From: an uncultured Muribaculaceae bacterium
GTDB taxonomy: Bacteria; Bacteroidota; Bacteroidia; Bacteroidales; Muribaculaceae
Length of the DNA: 64,000 nt
Assembly (NCBI GenBank): GCA_910577315.1
Contig: CAJTME010000006.1
Location: forward strand, 118,296 to 182,295
Direction: 5' to 3'
The notes under the pieces are model-generated. The model did no database searches, had not been told where the DNA came from, and saw only the letters and a list, made by a program, of their open reading frames with translations. A program made the position numbers and the translations under genes. Positions 51,680 to 58,676 of this stretch are shown in pieces (within the stretch, counting starts at the first letter, position 1; every line of letters starts with the position of its first letter).

Positions 51680-52639
51680 TTACTTTATGATGATTTTGCT
51701 TGTGTGGGTACCCTGGCGGCGGAGGTAGATGCCGGCGGGCAGGGTGCCGGTGGCGCGGGTGCCGTCCAGGCGGTAGTATTCGACGGCGGCGTCTTCGGCG
51801 AACTCGGACGAGGCTATGCCGCTTGTGCCGGAAAAGTGATTGTAGTTCAGGGTGAGCCACGATGAGTTATCCTCGAGATACTGGTCGAAGTCCTGGTTCA
51901 TGTCGTCTTCGTTGATGGGCAGGTGTTTCCATCCGTGTACGTCTCCGTCCATCAGCTCGACCGAGCTCATTCCGAGTCCCGAGTAGGACAGCGAGTTCAT
52001 GTCGCTGCCGCCGAGCCAGTAGCTCCAGTAGCTTTTGTACCATCCGGCGTTCCAGTACATGTCGGGTTTCTGCGCGCCCAGCTGCCACCAGTCGTAATCA
52101 TAGGCGGGATAGCCGTACACCCGCTGGTTGAGCGGATGGTCGATGTTGTGGGTCTCGCGGGCGTCGTCGATAGCTTCGAGGACCAGGTTGAGCGTTTCGT
52201 TTCCCGGAGCCGAGGTCTGGCCCATCGAGGTGTTGGGCTCATCGAACCCAAACGAGATTTTCGGGTACTGCATGGCGCTGTCGAAATCATATTCCAGGTT
52301 GTCGAGCAGCCCGTTGATGTCTTTCGCATATCCGATTCCGTTCATCGTGCAGCCCATCGGACCGGTGAACTGGGTCAGTACAACGAGGTCTGACGAAGCT
52401 TTGGCCACGGCGGTTACCAGGTCATAGCAGGTAGGAGTCTCGCCGTCGGCCCAGCGGTAGCCCCACACCACCGCACCGGGATTTGTCTGCCCGTCGCCGG
52501 TGATGAACTGCACCACCAGGGCAGCCCGGTTCGGACCCTCTCCGGCCCAATGCTCGATTTTGTTCCAATCGAGGGTTTCGGCCGACAGCGGCATCGCCGT
52601 CAGTGCGACGGCAAGAAATGGAAGTAATTTTTTCTTCAT
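51680..52639 (-). CDS. Uncharacterised T9SS cargo protein of the B12 operon
   Basis: A 319-residue secreted protein (signal MKKKLLPFLAVALTAMPLSA). The middle is very rich in Trp and Tyr (for example YDYDWWQLGAQKPDMYWNAG and WYKSYWSYWLGG near 190-220). I recognise no family with certainty. The last 45 residues look like a sorting-type C-terminus (VEYYRLDGTRATG, LPAGIYLRRQ, ending SKIIIK). It lies four bases after the lipoprotein gene and is controlled by the same riboswitch, so a corrinoid-binding or receptor-accessory role is likely. Confidence 0.75.
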   Translation of the reverse strand: MKKKLLPFLAVALTAMPLSAETLDWNKIEHWAGEGPNRAALVVQFITGDGQTNPGAVVWGYRWADGETPTCYDLVTAVAKASSDLVVLTQFTGPMGCTMNGIGYAKDINGLLDNLEYDFDSAMQYPKISFGFDEPNTSMGQTSAPGNETLNLVLEAIDDARETHNIDHPLNQRVYGYPAYDYDWWQLGAQKPDMYWNAGWYKSYWSYWLGGSDMNSLSYSGLGMSSVELMDGDVHGWKHLPINEDDMNQDFDQYLEDNSSWLTLNYNHFSGTSGIASSEFAEDAAVEYYRLDGTRATGTLPAGIYLRRQGTHTSKIIIK

Positions 52640-52643
52640 ATCG

Positions 52644-53873
52644 TTAATGGTTTGGTTTATTCTGAGTATTCTGTATGGTCGGTTCTGCGGGCACTCCCGC
52701 GATTTCTATATTGAGGTCCTGGGCGCGGCAGATTTCGGTGGAAGTCTCCCCCAGCCAGCCGCAATATTGGTTGACGCCGGTGTGAACGCGGATGAAGTCG
52801 GCGCCGGGCAGCTCCACCGGGTTGCCCCCGGCGTCCACCGCCCACGAAATGTCGAAGCTGTTGAGGTCGGGATAGTCGTTGGGATGGTTGTCGGCATATC
52901 CCCAGTCAAAGCAATAGAGGATGAAATACGAACCGATGCCGCTGGTGTCGACTCCGTTTTGCGGCAGGCACGTGCCCGAAAGGGTGATTTCGTCCTCCCC
53001 GACCCATTTTGGATAATAATCCTGCGAATGGAAGATGTTTTTGGGCATGTAGCCCGCCGCGCCCTCCGAGTCGGTCCAGGGAATATAGCGGATGTCGCTG
53101 AGAAAACCCGTCTCGTCCTCCACCGGCGTCTGCGACGGATCGGGGCGGCGGTAGGTGATGGAATAGTTGTGGCGGGTGGCGGGATTGCGGTAGTCGCTGC
53201 CGGCCAGTTCATACCACGGGTCGTCGGGGAGCCCGTTGCAGTTGGCGTCATAGCTCACCATGACGATGCCCGGCTCGGCCGAACCGCCTTTGCGGCCCGG
53301 GTCTGTGAGCTCGTAGAAGCAGTTGCCCCATATGCGGAAATCCTTTTCCCCGGGCCGGTTTATCACGGTGTGGTCGAAACAGAACGTGACGTAGCCGCCG
53401 AACCCTCCGAGCGAAATCATCACGTCGTTGGTGCCTGAGATGCAGTCCTCGGCTTTCTGGAGCATGTCGGCATACGTGTCGCCCTCCTCATACGCCGGCA
53501 TCTCGTTGATGAACTGACCCGGCGCCGGGCGGTATTCGAGCACCCTCGATATATACGGGCTGTACTCCACCTCCTCGTGCAGCACGTCGACCGTGAAGTC
53601 GAACAGGAAAGGCGTCTCCGCGTCGATTATCTCGAACGAGAGGTTGTAGCGCCCCTCCTCGGCTGCCAGGAAGATATAGTCGCGGGTCGTGGCCACCACC
53701 TCGCCGTCGACGCGCCACACATATTCGCTGCCGGTGAGGGCCGGCTCGAGCGCCAGCTTCTGCATGCGGGCGATGCGGTAGGTGTCGTCGATGCCGAGGC
53801 TCACCATCGGCACATCGTGGCTGCACGCCACAAGCAGCAGTGCGGTTGCTGATATGCAGGTTGCTTTTTTCAT
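52644..53873 (-). CDS. PKD-like cell-surface lipoprotein of the B12 operon
   Basis: A 409-residue lipoprotein (MKKATCISATALLLVAC, lipobox VAC at Cys17). A PKD-like Ig domain covers about 20-110 (YVWRVDGEVVATTRDYIF). The main domain follows (about 120-390) with GGFGGYVTFCFDHTVIN, a calcium-site-like DANCNGLPDDPWYELAGSDY and IGSYFILYCFDWGYADNHPN. Such proteins are annotated as 'cell surface protein' beside btuB/btuG in Bacteroidales; the biochemical role is not known. The start overlaps the btuG stop (ATGA). Confidence 0.8.
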   Translation of the reverse strand: MKKATCISATALLLVACSHDVPMVSLGIDDTYRIARMQKLALEPALTGSEYVWRVDGEVVATTRDYIFLAAEEGRYNLSFEIIDAETPFLFDFTVDVLHEEVEYSPYISRVLEYRPAPGQFINEMPAYEEGDTYADMLQKAEDCISGTNDVMISLGGFGGYVTFCFDHTVINRPGEKDFRIWGNCFYELTDPGRKGGSAEPGIVMVSYDANCNGLPDDPWYELAGSDYRNPATRHNYSITYRRPDPSQTPVEDETGFLSDIRYIPWTDSEGAAGYMPKNIFHSQDYYPKWVGEDEITLSGTCLPQNGVDTSGIGSYFILYCFDWGYADNHPNDYPDLNSFDISWAVDAGGNPVELPGADFIRVHTGVNQYCGWLGETSTEICRAQDLNIEIAGVPAEPTIQNTQNKPNH

Positions 53874-55048
53874 TTTTCAAGGAAGGCTATGTGGGCGGGA
53901 ATGTCGCCGGTGCGGACGCTCCATTTTTTCTTGCCCCCGGGGGTGAAACAATACAGCGTGCCGCTGCTGACATAATTTTTGGCGTCCGTCACGAAGATGT
54001 CGCCGGTCTCGGGATGGATGGCGATGCCGTAGGGCACCGTGATGTCGCGCTCGCTGCCGTCGGTGATGAAGTTGGTCGAGACCACTTCGCGCGTGCGCAC
54101 GTCGATGATGCCGTATGAGATGGCGTTCGACTGGATGTAGTTGTTCCACTCCGTCGCGTAGAAGTAGAGCGAGTCGCCGTGTATCGCCATGTTTGAGCAC
54201 GCAACCGGGATGGTGTCAATCACTTCCATGCGGTTGTAGCCCGGTTTACGGTCGAGCACGCACAGCCGCGACGGCCGCCCCTGGTAGTCGCCGCGCGAGC
54301 TCACCCACAGCTTGCCGTAGCGGTCCTTCTTGACGTGGTGGAGGTTGATGGCCACGGGAATCTGCTGCACCTGCTTGAAATCGACCATCTGCACCACCGA
54401 CACGGTGTTGTCGTAGTCGGGCGCGCGGTAGCCTCCCGAATTGGCTACGTACATGTAGTCGTCGACGATTTCCATTTCCTCGGGCTGGTAGCCCACCGAC
54501 ACCCGCCGCGTCACCGCCAGCGACAGCGTGTCGATTTCATACACCGCGCCTTTCGGGGCGTCGGGGTCGATGAGTACAGGCCCTACGTACGAGCTGACGT
54601 AGGCCTTGCCGCGGTGGAAGCGCACATACCGGCAGTTGGGAATGTCCACCTGCCCGATGCGCACGCCGCTGCGGGCATCCATAACCTCGACCTTGTGCGA
54701 GCAGTTCACCACCACGTACAGCCGCGAGCCATAGATGCCGATGTCGTTGCCGACGTCTCCCAGCTCTTTCACCACCGTCGGATTGCGCTCGGCATAGAAA
54801 TTGCGGGCATACAGGCCGGTCAGGTAGTCGAAATAGTCCAGGGAGCATTTATTTGAACCCATGTTGCCCTCGTTGACGAGATAGAATCCGCGGATTCGGC
54901 TCGCCTCCTGGGGCGACTCGGGGATGATGTCGTACTCCGTCGGAACCACAAGCTCGTCCTCACGACAGCCGGTGACGCCCAACAGGAGTGTCAGAAAAGA
55001 TAAAATTATAACATTTGTAACCTTTTTATAAATCAAATCGCAAATCAT
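53870..55048 (-). CDS. btuG: BtuG-type vitamin B12-binding surface lipoprotein
   Basis: A 392-residue lipoprotein with signal MICDLIYKKVTNVIILSFLT and lipobox VTGC. The mature part is a YncE-like seven-bladed propeller (GFYLVNEGNMGSNKCSLDYF, VEVMDARSGVRIGQVDIPNC, YMYVANSGGYRAPDYDNTVS). BtuG proteins of Bacteroides bind cobalamin tightly on the cell surface and pass it to BtuB. Assignment rests on fold, lipoprotein signal and place directly after btuB under a cobalamin riboswitch. The ATG at 55048 is preferred to an upstream TTG. Confidence 0.87.
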   Translation of the reverse strand: MICDLIYKKVTNVIILSFLTLLLGVTGCREDELVVPTEYDIIPESPQEASRIRGFYLVNEGNMGSNKCSLDYFDYLTGLYARNFYAERNPTVVKELGDVGNDIGIYGSRLYVVVNCSHKVEVMDARSGVRIGQVDIPNCRYVRFHRGKAYVSSYVGPVLIDPDAPKGAVYEIDTLSLAVTRRVSVGYQPEEMEIVDDYMYVANSGGYRAPDYDNTVSVVQMVDFKQVQQIPVAINLHHVKKDRYGKLWVSSRGDYQGRPSRLCVLDRKPGYNRMEVIDTIPVACSNMAIHGDSLYFYATEWNNYIQSNAISYGIIDVRTREVVSTNFITDGSERDITVPYGIAIHPETGDIFVTDAKNYVSSGTLYCFTPGGKKKWSVRTGDIPAHIAFLEK

Positions 55049-55055
55049 AGGAGAG

Positions 55056-57062
55056 TCAGATTTCAACTGTGAGGGAGATGCGGAAGTTGCGCTTCGGCAT
55101 GGGATAGTTTATTATCACGTCATAATCCTGGTTGAGCAGGTTGTTGATTTCTGCCAAGGCGCGGAAGTTGACGCGTCCGAAAGTGAAGTCGCGGCTCACC
55201 GACACGTCTGAGGTGTACCACGGCTGTGTGTAGTTATAGCGGATGTTTTCCTGCTGGTTGTAGCGTTCGCCCACGTAGATGAAGCTGTAGTTCAGGTTCC
55301 AGCGGCGCCACGACACGTTCGCCACTGCCGCGCCGCTGTGGCGCGGAATATAGGGAATCTGGTCCCGGTAGTAGTTGTCGGCGGGATTTGTCACGTCGAT
55401 GGCGCGCTGGTAGGTGTACTGGGCGCGGAGGGTGACGTACAGGCTGCCCGTGGGATTCACCGTCATCTGCGCCGCCGCGTCGATGCCGCGGATGTCGACC
55501 ACCCCCAGGTTGAGCATCGTCCAGCGGAACTGCTGCCCCTTGGGATAGGCCACGATTTTGTCCTTCACCTTGTTGTAATATGCGTCCACGCTGACGCGAG
55601 CGTTCTGTACGAAACCGCGCCGCGTGCGGTCGAAAACCACCCCAGCGTTATACTGGGTGACGCGCTCGGGATTGAGCTTTGAATTTCCCATGTCGGCATA
55701 GTAGAGGTCGTTGAACGTCGGCATGCGGAACGAGCGCTTGCAGAAGGCGCGCACGGTCAGGTCTGTAGTGCTTCTCAGCGGGGCGAAACTGGCATACACG
55801 GCGGGGGTGAACACATGCTTGTCCTTGGGCGACTCCTGGCCGCGCAGGTGGTCGTGGACAAACGTCCCAAGCGCGCTTGCCTGGATTTTGAGGCGACCCA
55901 GGTCGATGGCCGTCGCGGCGGCTATGAGGTTGGTGATGCGGTCGGGCTTGGCGAAGTCATACATGTCGGCCGACAGGGTGTTCCACGCGAAGTCATAGCT
56001 CGCCGACACCCGCCACCAGTCGGTCAGCACATATTCGTTGGCGGTCGAGAAATAGAACTCGCGCTGCCGGTAGAGGTTGTCCACCTTCACCTGCTTGTCG
56101 TCGTTGTTCACATAGTGGGTGCGGTAGAAGGCATATTTGGCGCTGTTGAGGGTGGTGAAGTTCCCGATTGTTTTGGTGAAATTGGCCTGGGCGAACGAGT
56201 TATTGTCCCATATTCGCTCGCCACGCCGCCAAACGTTGTTGACTATCGCTCCCGGCACTCCGCGTTCCGAGTTGTAATTGTAGGCCTTGAAGTGCCATTC
56301 GCCCCCGGTGAGGCTGCCGTTGACGTTCAGTTCGATGCGGGTCGAGTTGATGTCGCCGTTCTGGCGCACTGCTGTCGTGTCATAGGCCAGCTCGCCGGCG
56401 GGGTTGACGCGGCGGTACCTGAACTTATACTTGCCCGTCGAGGTTATCCACTCGGCGCTCAGCGACGCGTTGACGCGCTCGCTCAGTTTCAGTTCCACCA
56501 GCGCCGATGGATTGAGCAGGTCGAACGACCCGAACCTCACGGCGGCGCGGGCGTGATAGCTCTCGCCGTTGTCAAAGCGGGGCGTGCGCGTGCGCATGTA
56601 GATGGTTCCCGCGCTCCCGAAGTCGCGTGCCGGTTGCAGAATCTGGCTTTTCTGCCCGTTGTGCAGCGATATGGCCTCGATGTTGTCCAGCGAGAACTGC
56701 CCCAGGTCAATCTGCCCGTTCTGCGCGTTGCCCAGCTGCACGCCGTCATAAACCACCCCGGTGTGGTTGGTGCCCATCGACCGCACGTTGACGGTCTTGA
56801 TGCCCCCCACGCCCCCGTAATCCTTCACCTGCACGCCCGCGAAATAGCGCAGCGCGTCGGCCACGCTGTTGCTGTTGAGGCTCTCAAGCTCCTTGCCCGA
56901 GAGGGTCTGCACGGGAATTACCTCGACGCGCGGCCGCGCGGCGGTCACCACCACCTCACGCAGTTCTTCGGCGCGGGCGGTGTCGGCGGGTTCTTCGGCT
57001 TTGGGCGCGGGAGCGCCGGCAAGCAGCAGGGCGGTGAGGCAGGTCAGTTTATATTTATCCAT
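55056..57062 (-). CDS. btuB: TonB-dependent vitamin B12 receptor
   Basis: A 668-residue outer-membrane receptor. Signal MDKYKLTCLTALLLAGAPAP, TonB box-like ELREVVVTAARPR near 35, plug domain to about 165 (LSGKELESLNSNSVADALRY, GVQLGNAQNGQIDLGQFSLD) and a 22-strand barrel ending NFRISLTVEI. The length is that of compact BtuB-like receptors, without the extra N-terminal domain of SusC types. The cobalamin riboswitch directly upstream names the ligand: corrinoids. It passes the vitamin to the periplasm with TonB energy. Confidence 0.93.
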   Translation of the reverse strand: MDKYKLTCLTALLLAGAPAPKAEEPADTARAEELREVVVTAARPRVEVIPVQTLSGKELESLNSNSVADALRYFAGVQVKDYGGVGGIKTVNVRSMGTNHTGVVYDGVQLGNAQNGQIDLGQFSLDNIEAISLHNGQKSQILQPARDFGSAGTIYMRTRTPRFDNGESYHARAAVRFGSFDLLNPSALVELKLSERVNASLSAEWITSTGKYKFRYRRVNPAGELAYDTTAVRQNGDINSTRIELNVNGSLTGGEWHFKAYNYNSERGVPGAIVNNVWRRGERIWDNNSFAQANFTKTIGNFTTLNSAKYAFYRTHYVNNDDKQVKVDNLYRQREFYFSTANEYVLTDWWRVSASYDFAWNTLSADMYDFAKPDRITNLIAAATAIDLGRLKIQASALGTFVHDHLRGQESPKDKHVFTPAVYASFAPLRSTTDLTVRAFCKRSFRMPTFNDLYYADMGNSKLNPERVTQYNAGVVFDRTRRGFVQNARVSVDAYYNKVKDKIVAYPKGQQFRWTMLNLGVVDIRGIDAAAQMTVNPTGSLYVTLRAQYTYQRAIDVTNPADNYYRDQIPYIPRHSGAAVANVSWRRWNLNYSFIYVGERYNQQENIRYNYTQPWYTSDVSVSRDFTFGRVNFRALAEINNLLNQDYDVIINYPMPKRNFRISLTVEI

Positions 57063-57079
57063 TGCGTTGGGTCCAGATA

Positions 57080-57126
57080 CAAAAAAACTCCCGTTTGCAC
57101 TGTCTGGACGGTGCCGGCGGGGAGTT
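57080..57126 (-). terminator. Riboswitch-controlled intrinsic terminator before btuB
   Basis: On the - strand AACTCCCCG (57126-57118) pairs with CGGGAGTT (57093-57086), enclosing a second stem (CACCGTC/GACAGTG), followed by seven T (57087-57081). It lies 19 bases before the btuB ATG and downstream of the riboswitch, so cobalamin binding probably favours this terminator. Confidence 0.85.
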
Positions 57127-57220
57127 GTGTCTGGTCCTGAAGCCTCGCACGGATGGCGGGGCATGGCAATGGAGGTTGCAATGTCAGGGAGGGCAGCCCA
57201 TAGTCCCGCAGGCTTCATCC

Positions 57221-57407
57221 GGTTGGTGGCGATGGCAGGTCTTCTGACTCGTCCCGGATTCCGCGCCTTCTCAGAGCCTTGGCTCCAATGACATGTTGCG
57301 GAATCTTTTTCCCTTCGGGGGGACTTACAGCAGCGGGTACTGTTCCGGACTCTCACCGGATTCCCTTTTGATGCTTCGGCGCCGCGACTCCTCGCGGCCA
57401 AGCAACC
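57221..57407 (-). promoter_or_regulatory. Cobalamin (AdoCbl-class) riboswitch
   Basis: Read leftwards, the RNA contains the B12 box AGTCAGAAGACCTGCC (57250-57235). It also has the core GGTGAGAGTCCGGAACAG and CCCGCTGCTGTAAGT (about 57356-57322), matching the conserved core of cobalamin riboswitches. The ends pair as P1 (GGTTG at 57407-57403 with CAACC at 57225-57221). Total length of 187 bases fits the class. It controls the six-gene btuB operon by transcription attenuation. Confidence 0.96.
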
Positions 57408-57416
57408 ATTGCGCCG

Positions 57417-57449
57417 CAAAGATACGAATTAAAACCCACACTACCCAAT
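57417..57449 (-). promoter_or_regulatory. Promoter of the cobalamin uptake operon
   Basis: ATTG (57449-57446, one mismatch to TTTG), a 21-base spacer and TATCTTTG (57424-57417) on the - strand. The predicted start near 57411 coincides with the 5' end of the riboswitch. Confidence 0.7.
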
Positions 57450-57486
57450 CCAACCTCCGCAATTTTGCTATTTTAACATTGCACCC

Positions 57487-57795
57487 TCAGTCATCGTGGT
57501 GATGGTGGCGGTGGGCTTTGCGCATTTCCTTGTAATATTCCTTCTGGGCCTTGTAATATTTTTTCTGGGCCTTGCGCATTTTCTTGTATTTTTTGTGGGC
57601 TTTCTTGCCGTGGTGATGGTAGTGCGGTGGAGCGGGATGTCCGTAATAATAGCCGGGATAGTATGGACGCGGAGCCGTGTTTACCTGCACACCCGCGCCT
57701 TCGGTCGACAGCCACAGGTTGAAATTTGTCTGCGCGCTCAGGGCGAGCGTTCCGGCAACGGCGCCGGCAAGGATGATGGAAGCCAAGCGTTTCAT
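57487..57795 (-). CDS. Small secreted His/Tyr/Lys-rich protein
   Basis: A 102-residue secreted protein (signal MKRLASIILAGAVAGTLALSA). The mature part has three zones: a Tyr/Gly/Pro stretch (PYYPGYYYGHPAPPHYHHHG, residues 44-63), a Lys/Tyr heptad-like stretch of KKYKKM/KKYYKAQ/KEYYKEM units (66-93), and a terminal HRHHHHDD. The histidine clusters could bind metal ions, but no function is known. It is convergent with nothing and lies just beyond the B12 operon promoter. Confidence 0.72.
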   Translation of the reverse strand: MKRLASIILAGAVAGTLALSAQTNFNLWLSTEGAGVQVNTAPRPYYPGYYYGHPAPPHYHHHGKKAHKKYKKMRKAQKKYYKAQKEYYKEMRKAHRHHHHDD

Positions 57796-57856
57796 AAGTT
57801 TCGGTATTAGGGGTTATGCTAATAAAACACCCGCTTCCCCCGGGAAGTTTAATTCA

Positions 57857-57962
57857 ATGCACAATCTATAATGCACAATGCACGATGCACAATGCACAAT
57901 TAGGCATCCGCATTATAAATGGTGCATTGTGCATCGTGCATTGTGCATTATAGATTGTGCAT
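57857..57962. repeat. Perfect 41-bp inverted repeat built of TGCACAAT-like units
   Basis: Arms 57857-57897 and 57922-57962 are exact reverse complements around a 24-base loop. Each arm is itself a tandem of 8-9-base units (ATGCACAAT, ATGCACGAT). Further direct copies of the right arm's end continue to 58018, where the last one runs into the 3' end of the response regulator gene. Confidence 0.92.
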
Positions 57963-58018
57963 CGTGAATCGTGAATTGTGCATTATAGATTGTGCATCGT
58001 GCATCATGAATCATGCAT
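57963..58018. repeat. Direct repeat extension of the inverted repeat
   Basis: The segment TGTGCATTATAGATTGTGCA from the right arm (about 57942-57962) recurs at about 57977-57996, with intervening GTGAATC / GTGCATC / ATGAATC units. These are the same short words in changing order, suggesting growth by slippage or recombination. Confidence 0.8.
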
Positions 58019-58676
58019 TAATAATGTATCCCCGCTTCTTTACGGCGGCGATGGTGATGGCGGGGTCGTGAAGCAGGCGACGCAGGTAGGTTATCTGCAC
58101 ATTCAGGGCCAGCGAATTGGCATAGCTGGCGTCGCCCCACACCTGCCGCAGTATGTCGTCGCGCCCTACCATCCGGCCCTGGTTGCGGGCCAGCATCTCC
58201 AATATCTCGCTCTGCCGCGCCGACAGCCGCTGGGTCTCACCGCCGTAGCTCACCGTCGCCTCGCCCGGGCGGAACACCGTGTCCCCGATGCGGTATTCGT
58301 GGTCTGCGTCATCCTGTCGGTTCTCGAAGCGCTCGTGGATTTTGGCGATAAGCTCCTCGGGATAGAACGGCTTGGGAATGTAGTCGTTGCCCCTCAGCGC
58401 GAAGCCGTGCAGGCGGTCAGCTTTTTCGGTGCGGTCGGTAAGGAAGAATATCACGACGTGGCGGTCGGTGGCGCGGATGATGCGGGCCAGCTCAAACCCG
58501 TCGATGCCCGGCATGTTGACGTCCAGCAATATGAGGTCGGGTTTCACCTCGCGGTACATCGCCAGCCCTGCCGTGCCGTCGGGCGCGTAGTCCACCTCAT
58601 AGCCCTCCGCCTCGATGAAACGGCGCAGCAGCATTGAATTCTTTATGTCGTCATCGACGAGAAGTATCTTTGTCAT
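58011..58676 (-). CDS. OmpR-type response regulator
   Basis: A 221-residue two-component regulator. The receiver domain (1-120) has the acidic pocket Asp8/Asp9 (LLVDDD), the phosphoacceptor Asp52 (LILLDVNMPG) and a conserved Thr/Lys region (FFLTDRTEK). The winged-helix DNA-binding domain (about 130-221) has LSARQSEILEMLARNQGRMV and SLALNVQITYLRRLL. It is co-translated with the histidine kinase (ATGA overlap). Its last codons and stop lie inside the TGCAT-repeat cluster. Confidence 0.95.
   Translation of the reverse strand: MTKILLVDDDIKNSMLLRRFIEAEGYEVDYAPDGTAGLAMYREVKPDLILLDVNMPGIDGFELARIIRATDRHVVIFFLTDRTEKADRLHGFALRGNDYIPKPFYPEELIAKIHERFENRQDDADHEYRIGDTVFRPGEATVSYGGETQRLSARQSEILEMLARNQGRMVGRDDILRQVWGDASYANSLALNVQITYLRRLLHDPAITIAAVKKRGYIINA

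Noticed and set aside
55815..57140. Long open frame of 441 codons on the + strand
   Set aside because: It lies wholly antisense to btuB and the riboswitch region; its composition (Val/His/Gly-rich, no domain) is typical of a shadow of a GC-rich gene.
57857..58018. Repeats considered as a CRISPR array
   Set aside because: No constant repeat/spacer periodicity; units are 8-9 bases, arranged as an inverted repeat, and no cas genes are near.
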